A DNA stretch of 64,000 nt, from assembly GCA_022605405.1 (NCBI GenBank), contig JABYQQ010000010.1, forward strand, positions 62,001 to 126,000. The letters run 5' to 3'. A program made the translations under genes and the position numbers. Shown here piece by piece: positions 45,640 to 57,832 of this stretch; positions within the stretch are counted from its first letter, which is position 1; every line of letters begins with the position of its first letter. This DNA is from Earliella scabrosa (lineage: Eukaryota; Basidiomycota; Agaricomycetes; Polyporales; Polyporaceae). Under the pieces are notes generated by a model. It made no database searches. It saw only the letters and a program-made list of their open reading frames with translations, and had not been told where the DNA came from.

Positions 45640-47100
45640 AGTATGAGGTTTCCTCGGCAGCCTACGGAAAGGAACAACAACCCGACGACCGCTCCAACTA
45701 GCGGCCAACCGCCAGCGGTGTGGCAGTCGGGATGGACAGGAAGTAGTGCACCCGGTGGTTCGGCTTTTGAAGGTGCGCACCATGCCTCCTTGAACATCCG
45801 GGAAGGTTCTCAAGTATTTTGTCACGAACCTCGAAGGAAGTCTGTTCGGTGGCAACGCTGGTGGTAACGCGCCCGCCGCTGGAGGAGGAATAAATACCAA
45901 GAACACGTCCTCCGAACCTACTGGCGCATTCAGCTGATTCGCAAGCACGCCCGCGAACACGACTTCAGGTTACGGCACCGGACTCCGTGGAGCGACCATC
46001 ATCATCTCCGTTGCACCAGCCGCCACAACCCCTGCGGCAGGAGCGACTTGTGGTGGGCTTTTAGGAGGCGGAGGTAGGAGACGGGACCAGCATCGATGGG
46101 TCAGATGGAGGCGGTCTGTTAGGTGCGAAACCTGCTGCCAACACTGCTCCGGTGCCGGCTGGCGGGAGCAAGTCTCTATGCGGACGGGAAACAAATACAT
46201 GCACGACGAGGCTTGTCCGGGGATGCGTCGTCTAGCGAGAACTTCCCTTTGCATCAATTAACGCGGCTGTTTCTCTGATCTTTCTCCGCAACCTGCGGAT
46301 CCTCAAGGCATAGCCCCCACTGCTGCCGCAGGCACTGCGAGGACAACTGGGACGACAATAGCGGGCGGTGGCTTGTTCGGTGGTGCCTTCATTGGTGGCA
46401 ACAACATCAACGTCGACATCACCCGCAGGCGGCACATCCGGGGCGACATCAGCTGCAACAACACTGCCGACTTTCAACCCCCTACTCGCACACCATCCAT
46501 CGAGTTCCAAGGAATTCGATCGCAACCGGTCGAGTTTACCCTGTCACGTCCAGGAACCCCGCTCTTGTCGAGCGCCCCTCTTCGCTCTTTTCTTTCTGCT
46601 CGCCAAGTGAAGCCTCCTCTCCCCGCACGCGTGTGAGACTTTCCTCACTGACTTTCTTTTCCTTCTGCTCGCCAGGCGTGGGCCGGGTTTTCCGTCTACG
46701 CCCTAGCCGCCCGTACATCGTCCTTATTCAACTTGGGCGGAGCCAAGCCGGAAGAGAATGGTAGTGGCTCCACAACAATGCGACAAGAAGATGGAGACCA
46801 GATTGTTGGATTTACCTGACTTGCCTGAACGAACCCTCAAGCGCCCATTACCACAGCAGGCGTTTGTGCCAAGTGTGGTCAACAGTGTGGTGGGGGGCCG
46901 TTGGAGATCGACAATGTGAGCCATCCTGGTTCATTATTGTTGATAGAGCTAACGAAGTGCTTGAAGCTCGCGCAACTGTACTCCCTGCTGAGCGCTAGCA
47001 GATCCCAGTCATTGGACCACGTCGAGCAGCAATAGAAATACCTTACCCACCTCACCGTCACTCTCAACGCAGCCGAAAGCCTGACAGAGGATATTCTTGG
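45640..47100 (+). pseudogene. GLFG-repeat nucleoporin-like relic
   Basis: Several plus-strand pieces carry FG-type spacers: GSSAPGGSAFEG near 45745, GSLFGGNAGGNAPAAGGG near 45836, GATCGGLLGGGG near 46040, and GGGLFGGAFIGGNN near 46366. They end in a helical piece (ELTKCLKLAQLYSLLSAS near 46950 and LNAAESLTEDILGG near 47070). The order, GLFG repeats then coiled coil, fits yeast Nup49/Nup57-type nucleoporins. Frames change and stops intervene between pieces, so this looks like a decayed copy, not the essential gene. Identification is by motif only. Confidence 0.35.
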
Positions 47101-47179
47101 CGGCTAAGGTAGCAGCCTCTGCGCCTCCCCGATGCAACCCACGTTTACGACCCCAGCAGCCTCTCTTCAAACACCGTCG

Positions 47180-48250
47180 ATTCGGCTATCCCAATCCGCT
47201 ACGTCCGCGTCAGCCCCGAGGTGCAAGGACAGGTACAATACTCCGCCCCCTTCCGCCCGATCGACGAGCACGACCCTCCGCGCCGCATCGCGACGCTCCA
47301 TCTCTCTGCGGACAATCTCGTCGCGTAGGGCGGCAACTCCGCCGTGTTCGCTGCTCCCATCGACATGCCTGGCGTCGCGGGCCGCTCGCGCGTCGTCGTT
47401 AAGATGCCGGCCCCCGTGTGCGGCGCGCACTATCAGATCCACCACGAGGTGAGGATGTACGAGGCGTTTCCACCGGACTTGATGAACACCTCCGCGTCGA
47501 GGGTGCCGGAGCACGTGCGCCCGATTCTGTTCGAGCCTTCGAGGAAGAACGAGAAGCGCCGCTCGGATGCTGCTGCCGCCGCCGCTGCCGAGCAGCAGGA
47601 CCCGGGCAAGACGAAGACGAAGTTTAAGTCGGCGCCGATTAAGATGTGGCAGTCGCTGCTGAAGAAGGCTTCGAAACGCAAGGCGCAGCCTGAGGCTCAG
47701 AAGGACGAGCGCGCAGCTGGGGCCGGCGTGTCGCGGACCCAAGTACTACGGGTACTACATCCCTATCGTCGACTCCGAGACGGACGATCTCAACCACGAC
47801 GACTGCGACGTGGAGGGCGACCACGATGTCTCACACTGGCGAACGCCGATGCTGCCCATTGAGGACTGTGGCACTCCGGCCGTGCCGTCTGAGTTGAAGC
47901 ATCTGCACAAGTACGTCTGTAGTGCAACGCCGTGACCGCTGAATCAGCAGCGCGTTGACAACTAGTGTCCTTCAGGATACTCAGCACGCTTCTTCTTCCA
48001 CGACGCCGGGGTCGTAACCGACGGTCGACAAGTTGACTGTCCCGCCCTCGCAGCGCTCGTTTAACGATCCGAGCTGGCGCCTCATTGACCACAGTTGTGG
48101 CGACGGTCTTGCCTTGCGTGGAGACGACCAGCCCTTCTACCAGGTCGAGTTCAGGAGCGCGGCGGACGCTGATCCGTAGTGCCTGTGGAGCTCTATCGGG
48201 GTCGACGCGTCCCGCCTTCAGGATGTGGGAGCTTTCTGCGTCATGAATAC
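47180..48250 (+). pseudogene. Fungal protein-kinase-like relic
   Basis: The plus strand encodes RVSPEVQGQVQYSAPFRPID, a TAG, then GGNSAVFAAPI like a glycine loop, VVVKMP with a candidate ATP lysine, and IHHEVRMYEAFP like the alpha-C glutamate. A frameshift near 47720 leads to KYYGYYIPIV and SELKHLHK. After a possible intron come LTVPPSQRSFNDPSWRLID and HSCGDG in place of DFG. Similar phrases occur in a fungal-specific kinase-like family (recalled). The in-frame stop, the frameshift and the missing catalytic aspartate loop argue for a pseudogene. Confidence 0.45.
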
Positions 48251-50631
48251 TTCGGTTTTGGACGCGCTTGGACTTGGTAAGTTAATCTTCGCAAAGGGTC
48301 CTTGCTTTCATTACGCTGATGTCTCTACAGGTATTGAATGATGCCTCTTGCAATATCGATGGACTGGATGGAACGAATGAACGAACGAACAAGAAAATGT
48401 ATACCATTATTACTCATTGGCGGCGCTTGCATGACTCTACTTACTGCGAACATGATTGCGAGCACTGCTATATGTATGCTTTGTATGCGCAATGAAACTG
48501 TTATCTCTTGTACAAATGGGACAATACTCAGTTCGGATAGCAAAAGGCCACATGTCAGGAGGAAGAATGCATGGCTGACACGGGCGCTCGATGATCGATC
48601 CCTCTTTACTCTCGACCACCACCAACTGTCATCGCATCTCGCGTCGGACAACGCGCGATTGCTGCACATTGTGAGTGTCGACCTCTACAAGCGCGATAGG
48701 TGGTATGCCCCATGGATATCTGGATATCGCTCACACTTCATATGGCTGCTTTGTCAGCGCCACCCCGCCACCTACCACCACCTCATCAACATCGCGCCAG
48801 TCCGGCCGTCGAGCGTCCGTACATCATGGGGCCCTCGTCGCGACGCTCGCCGCGCACTTGACACAGGCCCATCGACACCGAGCACGACAACAGCCCTGCT
48901 ACCTAAACGACCTCTCCGGATCGCTTACGCAGATGATCGACGCCGTGAAAATGCCCGCCGACGCGGCTGGACAGACGCATGTGCAGGGAAACGGCGAGCT
49001 CTCCGCGGAGGGGCAGACTTCTCTCGGTGACTGGGTGCGTATAACAGGTCTGCTACCATTCTAAGACATTACTTACAGCCGCCGCCGACCGAGACACCGC
49101 TTGCGCTTCGCCGACTACAACACCCCAGAGAGAGAGTGCGCGCAACATGGAACACAAAAACGCGACGGACGACCGCTCCCAAGCGCAAACAGAAGACGAG
49201 GAGATTAGAAGAACAATGCTCATGGTACAGGTTCCGACGCGCGCCGGCCTCCACCACATCCGCTTCCACTCCCGTTCGACGCCGCCGACGGCGACGGCGT
49301 CCCCGGCGAGCCCGAGATCCCGCCCAGAGTGCCGCACAATCTCCCGCTTCACCGGCCGCGGCGACGCCGAGGGCGACTGCGTCCGCTCGTCCTCCGCCGG
49401 GCTCACCCACGACGACGGCGGCAAACTTATCCCGCCTCCCGCCCCCGCGAGCCCCACCCCGATCGGGCGCGGGTGCGGCGGGAGCATCGTTATAAGCTGC
49501 GGCTTCGGCGGGTAGGACGCGCGCGAGTTGTTGTCTCCTCTCCCCCCCGGCTGGCGCATCTTGGGTGAGTGCGACGTCGACTGTTGGCGAAACGGGATCG
49601 GGCTCACCGCCGGGTCAGGTCACAGGGTGTCGGTGTCGGGCGGTCGTTCGAGGGTGGGGGAGACGCGCTGGGGCCAGGGGCTGGCTCCCGACGCGCGACC
49701 TCCGGTGGCAGGACGCGGATGGATCGTCCGACGGCGAGAACACGGATGCGACCCCCGATCCCCGAGAAGTTGAGACATTGGACAAGTTCGTGTTCTGCGC
49801 GCTGCAGGACGGCTCGTTCGAGCTCTTCGATCTGCGCACCAAACGCGCCGCGTTCCGCTCTCCAACCGCTTCGCCTCCGTGTGGTCCTCGGGCGCGAGGC
49901 TGAGCGGACGCTTGCTGCTCGACGGTGATGTGCGCGACGGCGAGGTGCTGTTTGGGGGGGAGGGGCGGTGGGCGCGACGAACCCGCGCGGATGGTACGAG
50001 GCGTAGCCGATGAGGGCGTCCGCGACGCCCTCGTCGTAGTCCTCGTCGAGCGCACGAGCCCAGATCGCGCCTGCGTTGGATTGACGGCACAGTGCGCTTG
50101 GCTCGAGCACAAAGTCGGTTTGCTTTCCGTGTACATACCATGTAGATCTTCTCACGACTCTTACTGTATCACTGTATCAATATACTTACTTGTGACCATC
50201 GGATGCTGTCAGAGACGTCGCCATGCCAAAGGGGCCTCGATTGTGTACGTACTGACAAAATTTACGGGCGCACGTTTAGGCTCAGCGGAATAAGTAGTAC
50301 TTAATCACCCGGTTATTGGTCGGAGCGATGCACGGGACTTCGACTGGACATCCCAGCCAGTCGTATTAGAGTGGTCAAATAAGGTCGACGGTCGATATTC
50401 AAGGAATGATCAGAGCGGGCTACCGAGGGATACACGAGCGAACGGAGACGTTTCTATGGCCAGATGCTGGACTCGGGGAAGACAGGACGGTTTGGATGGC
50501 CAATACTACTTCCGCCCTTCGCTCTCACCGGTACTGTGCAGGCCGATTGAGGCGACGACTCCGAGCGTCCAGTGCGCTGAGCCGATGGATGCAGTGAGTA
50601 CGATGGTGCACAGGAATTGTAAAATTTAGAC
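48251..50631. other. GC-rich interval with no firm gene; possible WD40-like fragment
   Basis: Several long frames overlap on both strands because GC content is high. The most protein-like plus-strand piece (about 49770-49865, KFVFCALQDGSFELFDLRTK) resembles a WD40 blade, but no flanking blades are in frame. A minus-strand piece near 50080-49970 (EDYDEGVADALIGYASYHPR) is equally plausible. I cannot choose. Confidence 0.3.
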
Positions 50632-53614
50632 TCACAGCGTGACCTCCTCACAGTGGCTGAAATCGTATTCGTCGTTGCGACGGTGGAGATCCGCGCGAGC
50701 GAACGCCCCCAACGTTGCATACCAAGTAGCGCAGTATGCATTCTTAGGGAGACCACGCACGGCTGGACGGGTATCGTCAACCCGTGTGCTCATGATGCGC
50801 ATGCGGGGTCGGTTACCGCGTCCCTTCGTGGTCAGAGCGGCGACGGCGTCCATCCCTTGCAACCAGCGAGACACCTCCTCAGTGCGCCACGACTTGTTCA
50901 ATATGACGTATTGCTTCACTCCCGCCTCGGTGTCGGATTCGTCGGAGCTCATCCCATCGACGCCAAAGAGTTCAAGCATCTCGAGGTGCCGTGTGAGCTG
51001 CGGATACTTGAGGCATACTTTGCGCCTCCGATGGAACAGCTGCAAGCCCTCGTGAGCAGTTGTATTGAAAGTAGAGACATCGGAGCACTCACTGTGACCT
51101 TGCGTTGATCACGGTTCGCCTTCTTCTGCCGGTCCCGAACTTGCACCGGAGTTGCTTCTTGTTGGCGGAACTTCCTGCGTAAGGTCCGAACATGGGTGAG
51201 AAACGCGCTAGCGATCAGATCTTCGTCTTCATGCTCGTATTGACCACTCTCGACGAAGGCACGAGCGAAGACTATGGCCGCGGACTTATTCCACTTGTTG
51301 AGTGCACCTTTCGAGATGTCGATACGAAATTCCGCCGCTGTACAGCAATGTTCACCGCTTCTCGACTTCTCGAAGGCGGCCACTTCTTCAGTTGTGGCTA
51401 CGGAGGCAGGAGGGAAAGGTGCGTCAGCACCCTGCCGCTTCATCAACTCCCGAGCAAACTCTTGAACATCACTCTGGTAAACAGTCAGTGATGGAGTGGT
51501 TGATTACATAGCGCCATAGGACGTACTGAAAGGGATAGGGCCTTATCGGACCGGTGTGTAGGTCCCGTCTTGCGTTTCGGAATGAACGACCGAAGACGGG
51601 TTGCCTCGTCTAGGACACGACTTCTATCGTCGCCCGTATTTCCCTTCCGCACAGGGGCACCGCCTGCATGAGCGGGTGCAGGGGGCGGGAGATGCGCCCG
51701 TAGCATGTTGAGCACAGTGACCTGAAAGTCTCTGAATGCATCCACGAAGTTGACTACTTGACAGCGTAGTTGCGCAATTTCTTCACGAGAGGCAGGGGCG
51801 GGCTAGACTCTGGTCAGTCTCAGCTGACGATAGAACACGTAAGACCTACATGAGGGCTCATATCCGGCGTGCTCTGCCTTTCCGGCGCATTGTAATCATT
51901 AGCACCGAGTGTCTCTTCATGTAGCTCTTGAGGACGGCCTCCGAGGGTGCTGTCATCATTAGCGACCCCTCGCTGCTTCTTACGGATGTGGCGGTCCACT
52001 CGGCGGACGCTCGCAGCCGATATGCTTGACAGAGATGAGGCCGGACGCTTCAAGTGCCTGCTACCAAGGTTAACCATCATATCAGTATGAGAACGCGGAC
52101 AGTCGCTGCGCGTAGACTCACTGTACTACGCCTGGTACGTCTGTGTGCGAGATGTCATGCGTGCTTTCTCAAGCGTGTCAGTGACTGTCAACAAACCCAA
52201 CAAACGCGTTCGGAGCATACTCACATGTGAGGGGCGCCGTAGCTACGAGTATTCCCAATAGTAGCAGACTCCCGCGCGTTTAGGGGTCGGACAGCCCTGC
52301 CGGTATAGATCGTCAGCAGCCGCAGCTACGGTGACAACATTGCTCCAGAGGACATACCTGCCTCTTGCAATAGAAGTCCTCTGCGTCGTTGACGGGCCGG
52401 TGATGGCTTCCATTCCGCCATGGTGTGAGACTTGTGTGCCAAGCAGAGAACTCTCGCTCGAATCGTTCGCCAGCACAGCACTGGCCTCTCGTCAGTGCAT
52501 GATCCTATCCAGAAAGCAACGACTCACGATGTCAACGCCGGCTTCGACGATGTCAGTGGAGAGCCTTGGAGAGTGTACGCATTCTCTGACGCGAAGAGCC
52601 TGCCTAGTCCTTCGTCCTCGCTAGACCATTCCTCGTCAGATTCTTGTTCTGCATCGCTTTGAGCGTGATCGTGCCGAGAAGCAGTCCTTGAACCATCTGA
52701 GTCGCTGTACAGTTCGTCTTCTTCTTCGTCTACGTCTGCGTCGTCTTCTACGTCTTCTTCGTATCCTCCGTCTCCCGCATACTCGTCAACGAGCATTCGG
52801 TCGGGGGGCATTGATGCTGATGCTTCCTGTTGCTGTAAGGGCGGCTCATGGGAATGATGAGCCGCATCCTGGAACGGGTTAGTGTCATCCCGTCGGCCAC
52901 TCCAGTGCGGTTGTGCGCCCTGGGGATGTTGCCAGTACCCTTGAGGGGTGTCTGTTCTTTCCGGCGCGCTCGGAACCCAAGGAGGCTGAGAGTACGGCGT
53001 CCTAAGCGTCTCTTGCGGGTGATGGAGCGACGACTCTCCGTCAGGCGGGTAGTAATACTGATGCTGAGCGGGTGGATGCGACGTCGGCCACTGAGGCCAC
53101 TGAGGCCACTGCGGCCACTGCTGCGGAAGTGATGCTTGCATCAAATGCATGCGGTCCCCCGGGAGATTGTCGTATCCCATGACTTGGAATTGTGCCAGCT
53201 CTTCAGCCATCGGCGTCCGTTGTGAATTAAGACTATCTATGAGTGCCGACCCATGAGGTGTGTCGACTCGAGACCACTGCCACATCATGCCTTCATGATC
53301 TTCGGGTAAACCGCCGTAGCCGTCAGCGAGACCGGAACCGTCAGCGAGACCGGAACCATCAGCTATTTAGAATTAGCGCAAGATGAAGCGAAGTAGAGCT
53401 GGGATGACTCACCAGCACGTCCATCGCCGTCTGGTGCAGCAGACCACGCCGAATGTAGGGGCCAGTTGCCATCATCTACAAAGGGTTGTCTCTATCAGGC
53501 GGAGCGGAAGCAGACGGTCAGGAGGTAGAGCGTACCGACGCGGCGGTGCTCATTGGGATTGGGAGCCTCGCTTCCGCCCTGCTGTGGGCTGTTGAGGGAA
53601 GGGTCGTGTTGCAT
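50632..53614 (-). CDS. Uncharacterised 10-exon protein with acidic region and GMSSDES motif, about 829 aa
   Basis: Exons in transcription order: 53536..53614, 53413..53475, 52528..53362, 52358..52480, 52225..52296, 52122..52163, 51850..52060, 51527..51802, 51093..51473, 50632..51039. All introns are GT-AG and about 47-62 nt, and phases close throughout. The N-terminus has ADGSGL repeats. A Gln/Pro/Trp-rich part with three PQW units follows, then a strongly acidic stretch (DVEDDADVDEEEDELYSDSD). A basic segment RRVDRHIRKKQRG may be a nuclear localisation signal. The helical C-terminal half contains WNKSAAIVFARAFVESGQYE and then GMSSDESDTE, a motif I recall in many Agaricomycete hypotheticals. 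No enzyme domain is seen. The start at 53614 is the first ATG of exon 1; a TTTATA word lies about 80 bp upstream. The exact acceptor of the last exon could be 51048. Confidence 0.7.
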
Positions 53615-54021
53615 GGACAGTGTAAGCGGCGAAGGAAGAATCTCAACACTTACCACCCCAGACAGCAGGAGCTCACGACCTATAAATCTCGACACTTCAC
53701 CACCGCCTTTGTAACGACAAAGGGCATGGCTGCGATCCTTGTCAAAGAGTCCATGTCAAAGGAATCAAAGGATTGATGAAACAAAGCGAGGTAGTGTGCC
53801 GCATGCGCACGCCACCAATCGCGGTCGGTCAGGGCCCTCCTCCAACTTCAGCTTGAACCATGACGTCGCCCACACCGACCACGTGCCACGACTGCCGCCA
53901 CCTCGTCGTCCCCCGCGCCCCGCCCCCAGCGATCACACATGCTTAGAAGAGGTGACTGTCGTCTATATGGGGCGCAGGATACACAAGGAAATATTACGGT
54001 GAAGGTACGGTACCCCCGCGA

Positions 54022-54842
54022 CTAATCGTCACGGTCACTGTCGTCGTCGTCGTCCCAGGCATCGTAGTCGATGTCAGACTCAACGTACACAGATTGTCCG
54101 TGTCTCCCCCCACGGTACTGCCCGATCTTGTGCTTCTCCTCCTCTTCCTTCTGACGCATGAGCTCCACCTCTTCAGGGTCGTCGTAAGGTGGCACCTTGG
54201 GGCTGAAGTAGCGAAGGAAGTCGTTGCGGAGACGGCTGACTTGCTCCTCGACCATAGCTTGGCGATTTACCTGGATGTTCTTCACTCTGGTGATGGCGTT
54301 CACGAGGCCCCAGAACTCGATCTCGTACTCAAAGCTAAGTTGATACCAAAATTCATGGTTCTCGGTTTTCAAAGCGACAGTGAGCTTGTGCTGCTACGTC
54401 GCACATCAGTTAGAATGTGTCAGTGTCCGTCGAGAACAGTACAGACGAACCATGCTCATAGCCATGAGGAGGTTGTCGTCGATCGCCTCCAAGAAGATGC
54501 AACGGCTGAAGCGTGTACCTTCGTCCCTGGCGTAATCGTTCTCGCGGATCGCGACGGACCCTGAGGAGGTATGAGTGAATGCGCGAGACAGGGACAAGTT
54601 CTGGCTTACAATGCGACGGCGCGATCTCGGCGGCGATGACAAACACGAACTGGGGCTCTTCCTCGTTCACCGGTTTGTCGAACGGTTCTCCATGACGAGG
54701 AGAAGCAGTGAGCTCGACACATGCCCCAGAAAACAGGGGATTAATGGCGAGGCTGAGACATGAGTGAGAACGCATAAACCATGGACAGTGTGGTCGCTCA
54801 CCTAGACTGGTTATCGTTGGTAGTGGTGGCGTTCATGTTCAT
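54022..54842 (-). CDS. Hypothetical acidic-tail protein, 4 exons, 220 aa
   Basis: Exons 54802..54842, 54610..54752, 54451..54560, 54022..54390, with matching phases (2, 1, 0). The central part alternates hydrophobic and charged residues (EPQFVFVIAAEIAP, SRCIFLEAIDDNLLMAMSM, NHEFWYQLSFEYEIEFWGLV), suggesting a compact beta-rich or mixed domain. A long charged helix follows (RQAMVEEQVSRLRNDFLRYF), and the protein ends in an Asp run (YDAWDDDDDSDRDD). No known family is recognised. The third donor is GTTCGT, weaker than usual. It lies between the GMSSDES gene and R2, all on the minus strand. Confidence 0.65.
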
Positions 54843-55662
54843 GGGGGATACGGCCGGTGGACGTGAGTATGTGTGAGACAGGCGAGGCGAGGGTAAGCGT
54901 CGAAGATGATAACGAGGACGGAAGGGTGGCGTTGACTGAGCATGTCCGGAGAATGTCTCTTCATTTTATATGCACTTGAGCCTCGCACGCTGAGTCGCAG
55001 ATCCTCGGAGGACAGTTTGTGCAACGGTCTCGTGCATAAGGTGCGGTCCTCGACCTTGCTATTAGCGTGCCACCCGGAGCTCAATCGTGAGTATTGTGCC
55101 ACACGGAGCTCGTGTCTACTTACTCGTGTGCAGATGTGCCGCCGAAGGGCTGCTTCCTCCAGGGGTAGTGGCAACAATGCAGCTGCAGAAAGGCGTACCA
55201 AAATGCCGGTTGCTGCGTATGCCCAGCATGACCAAGTAACCACGTTACAACGGAGGACGAGAATGCAATGGCGAGAAGGGAGGAGAGAAGAGTGTTGGGT
55301 GGCACAATCTATCTATCTGTCCATCTGTCGATCAATCGTTCGCTCTATTAGGAATGTCACGCGTCACGGAGAGAAAGTCACGGTTCGGGCGCCTACTGCT
55401 GTGGCAGTACTTGCGCACGCCGCCCTCCAACCACGTTCACTCGTCGGTCGGCACACAACAGATCGAGATCATAAGCCACCTTCCCAACTCCGGATATATC
55501 CTCTGTTTATCACATAAACAGCGGTACGACGAGTTTGCGACGAATGGACCGATGGGCAAAGCGGCTCCGAGACTCCGAGATGGCGAGTACTGCACTTCTC
55601 CCTCTTATGAAACGGGAGAGATCCTGTGCTATTGGACGATAATTGTATTGATGTCACAGAAC
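54843..55662. other. No gene seen
   Basis: Short open frames on both strands without protein-like composition or splice partners. It presumably includes the promoter of the acidic-tail gene and the 3' end of R2. Confidence 0.45.
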
Positions 55663-56259
55663 TCATGATCCGCTATCCGGTCCTGTATTCCCTCCAGAAG
55701 TTCCACGCTCCCCCACACGATTGACACGCTTCAATCGTTCCTCATACAGGTGACACAAGGATTTGATCGACGTCAGCTGGCGGTCAAGTCGCTCGATATG
55801 CGCCTGATTGAACGTGTGCTCTTCTTCTAGGTCCTGGAGGCGCTCCTCTAACTTGCGCATCTCAACCCGCATCTCCTGTTCGAGCGCAGCTCGGGCGGAT
55901 GCCGTCGCGCTGTCAGATAAATCAGGCACGTTTCTTCAAGCCCTAGTCGTGACGACTGACCTCTTCACCGAGCGTGACAGAACTTGGTCGTGCTCGTCTT
56001 CGTCATAGGTCACGAAGATCTTGGTGAACTTGTTGTCTTCGCGTAGTGAGGCGCCGCAAAGGTAGCATGTTGCACCTGGCACCGTGGCGCGCTGAGCCAC
56101 ACAGTCTCTATGGAAGACGTGTCCTACAGCACAAGTGAGTACCAGTCCAGGCGATGATGTCATACGACACGTACCGCAGGACGTCGCGACCGTCTCCGTC
56201 TCGATGTCGTCTACATCCATCAGGAACGGCGACTTGCAGATAGCACAGAAATGGTCCAT
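55663..56259 (-). CDS. R2: small RING-H2 / coiled-coil protein, 164 aa
   Basis: Exons 56175..56259, 55961..56123, 55663..55909, GT-AG, phases 1 and 2. RING-H2 at the N-terminus: C5, C8, C28, H30, H33, C36, C48, C51. The last exon encodes a clear coiled coil (RAALEQEMRVEMRKLEERLQ and beyond). Such proteins are typically E3 ubiquitin ligases; activity is inferred. The first intron splits the Gly codon right after the third RING cysteine, exactly as in R1, and the second intron has the same phase. R2 lacks the acidic C-terminal exon of R1. It is transcribed divergently from A1, with 274 bp between start codons. Confidence 0.82.
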
Positions 56260-56533
56260 CGTGTCGTGGTGAGTGCTCTGAGACAGGGAGAGTTGCTCTC
56301 GCGCATTTAACGTCTACGTTCGCAGAAGCTCCTTTGTATGGACGATAAAGACCGATGGCCTCAAAGAATTGCGCCGTCACTCTCGAAGCTTCCTGCACAG
56401 CCTCCGCCTCATCAATTCCAGTGGCGTGCAAGCAAGCCAGTGTCTTTGTACTTGGTGCCATACAAGAACCTCCGACTATCTCGCCACTGGTCCCGCCCTC
56501 CCGAGACCGCCTTGCCTCATCGACAGCGTTAGA
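56260..56533. promoter_or_regulatory. Bidirectional promoter region between R2 and A1
   Basis: The 274 bp between two start codons must serve both genes. For R2, a TTAAAT word lies about 50 bp upstream of its ATG on the minus strand. No canonical TATA box is obvious for A1. Confidence 0.55.
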
Positions 56534-57832
56534 ATGACGGACGCCCCCGTACCAGTTGTCTCCAAGTCCGAGGCGATACGAGTCATACGCGTCAAGAAAG
56601 ATGAACTCCTGCGACGACAGTTTATGTTGGACAGCAAGCTCTCGCGGTATGTAAATTGCTTCACCCGACCCGAGTGTCTCGCTGACGGTACAAAAGCCAC
56701 CTAGGCTCCATCGCTACCCTCAGCGCGCAGCTATGGCAGCAGCGCTTTCTGAGCACTTGCGAGGTGGAGAACGCTGAATACCGTATAGGTGCCATGAACG
56801 CACTTCTCACTCATGCAGGGCAAGTTCGCGAGAAGAGCTTGCGCAACGCCATCACCGAACAGTTCGCTGATCTTGAAGAACTGACTGATCAAGTGGGTCA
56901 GCAAGTTGACGATGTAGGTTCTCCTTGTTCTCCGGAGCCGCTCCGCGTTCTCACCGCTGGCTCGGGGTTTCCAGTTATTTTCCCTTGCTGGAAATCAATC
57001 CTCATTCACTATCGAACACATGCGAAGGACTATCCTGGTCCATGCGCATATCTATCGCCGCCTGCATAGTTCTGCCGAACGGCAACAAGTTGCTATCCGA
57101 GAGGGATTGGCGCGTGTCGAGCAGCCTCTGCGAGTTCTCAGTCTTCCGGAGGTAATATTGCTAGCACCCTGTCGCTCAAGAGGACACTGATAGTCGGATC
57201 TCGTAGGATTCCTTTGCGAGGCTGCTAGAGCCTTTCAACGTGGTCTTCCCTATCGATGACGTATCCGCGAGCATCTATGAACTGACCGAGAGGCTTCTTG
57301 GGCTCATCCAGCGCCGGAAAGCGGTAGTTGAAGAGGCTTGGACTACATATTGCAAGGCTGCGTCCACGTGGGAGGACGTAGTCACCGAGCGCGAACGGGA
57401 CGACGTTGTTCGTGAGCTGCAGCGACTCAACGCATGTCTGTGTGACCAGAAGGCGGATCAAGAAGACTTGATATGTTCAATCGAGGTATGTCACTCGATC
57501 GCGGTTCATAAAGTCCCGACCGCTGTCACTAACGCCAATTCGCCTGATGTCAGAACCTCCGGACGGGCTTGGTGCATCATCCTTCTTCACTCCACACCGA
57601 CGCGGAGAACCGGACCGTGGATGTAGACAGTCTACTCGGGGTATACGACACTCTTGTTGACCTCGAGGTACATATGACTGCATTGTGGAAGGTAGAGGTG
57701 CTTTCTCGTACAATTGTGCTATGCTTCTCACTACTCTGCCACCAGCTGCTGCTCGTCGTACGCCAGAATATTGGTGAATTCTCTAGACTGGTACGTACGC
57801 TGTGCGCTGCCGACGGGATGTACAGTCGATGA
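56534..57832 (+). CDS. A1: helical coiled-coil-like protein of an undescribed family, 319 aa
   Basis: Exons 56534..56646, 56724..56913, 56975..57151, 57207..57485, 57554..57667, 57746..57832; all GT-AG; phases 2,0,0,0,0. Exon sizes 113, 190, 177, 279, 114, 87 parallel A2 and A3. Exon 3 encodes exactly 59 residues, as in A2, and ends in LRVLSLPE against LQILGLPE in A2. Exon 4 has a Trp followed by a charged ERERD-type patch and a long helix. By eye the protein is nearly all alpha-helical with no membrane segment or signal. No known domain is recognised. It shares a promoter region with the RING gene R2, which suggests joint expression and possibly a physical partnership. Confidence 0.78.

Noticed and set aside
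48338..49030. 230-codon plus-strand open frame
   Set aside because: Part of it overlaps a better composed alternative frame, and neither has a recognisable domain or joined exons.
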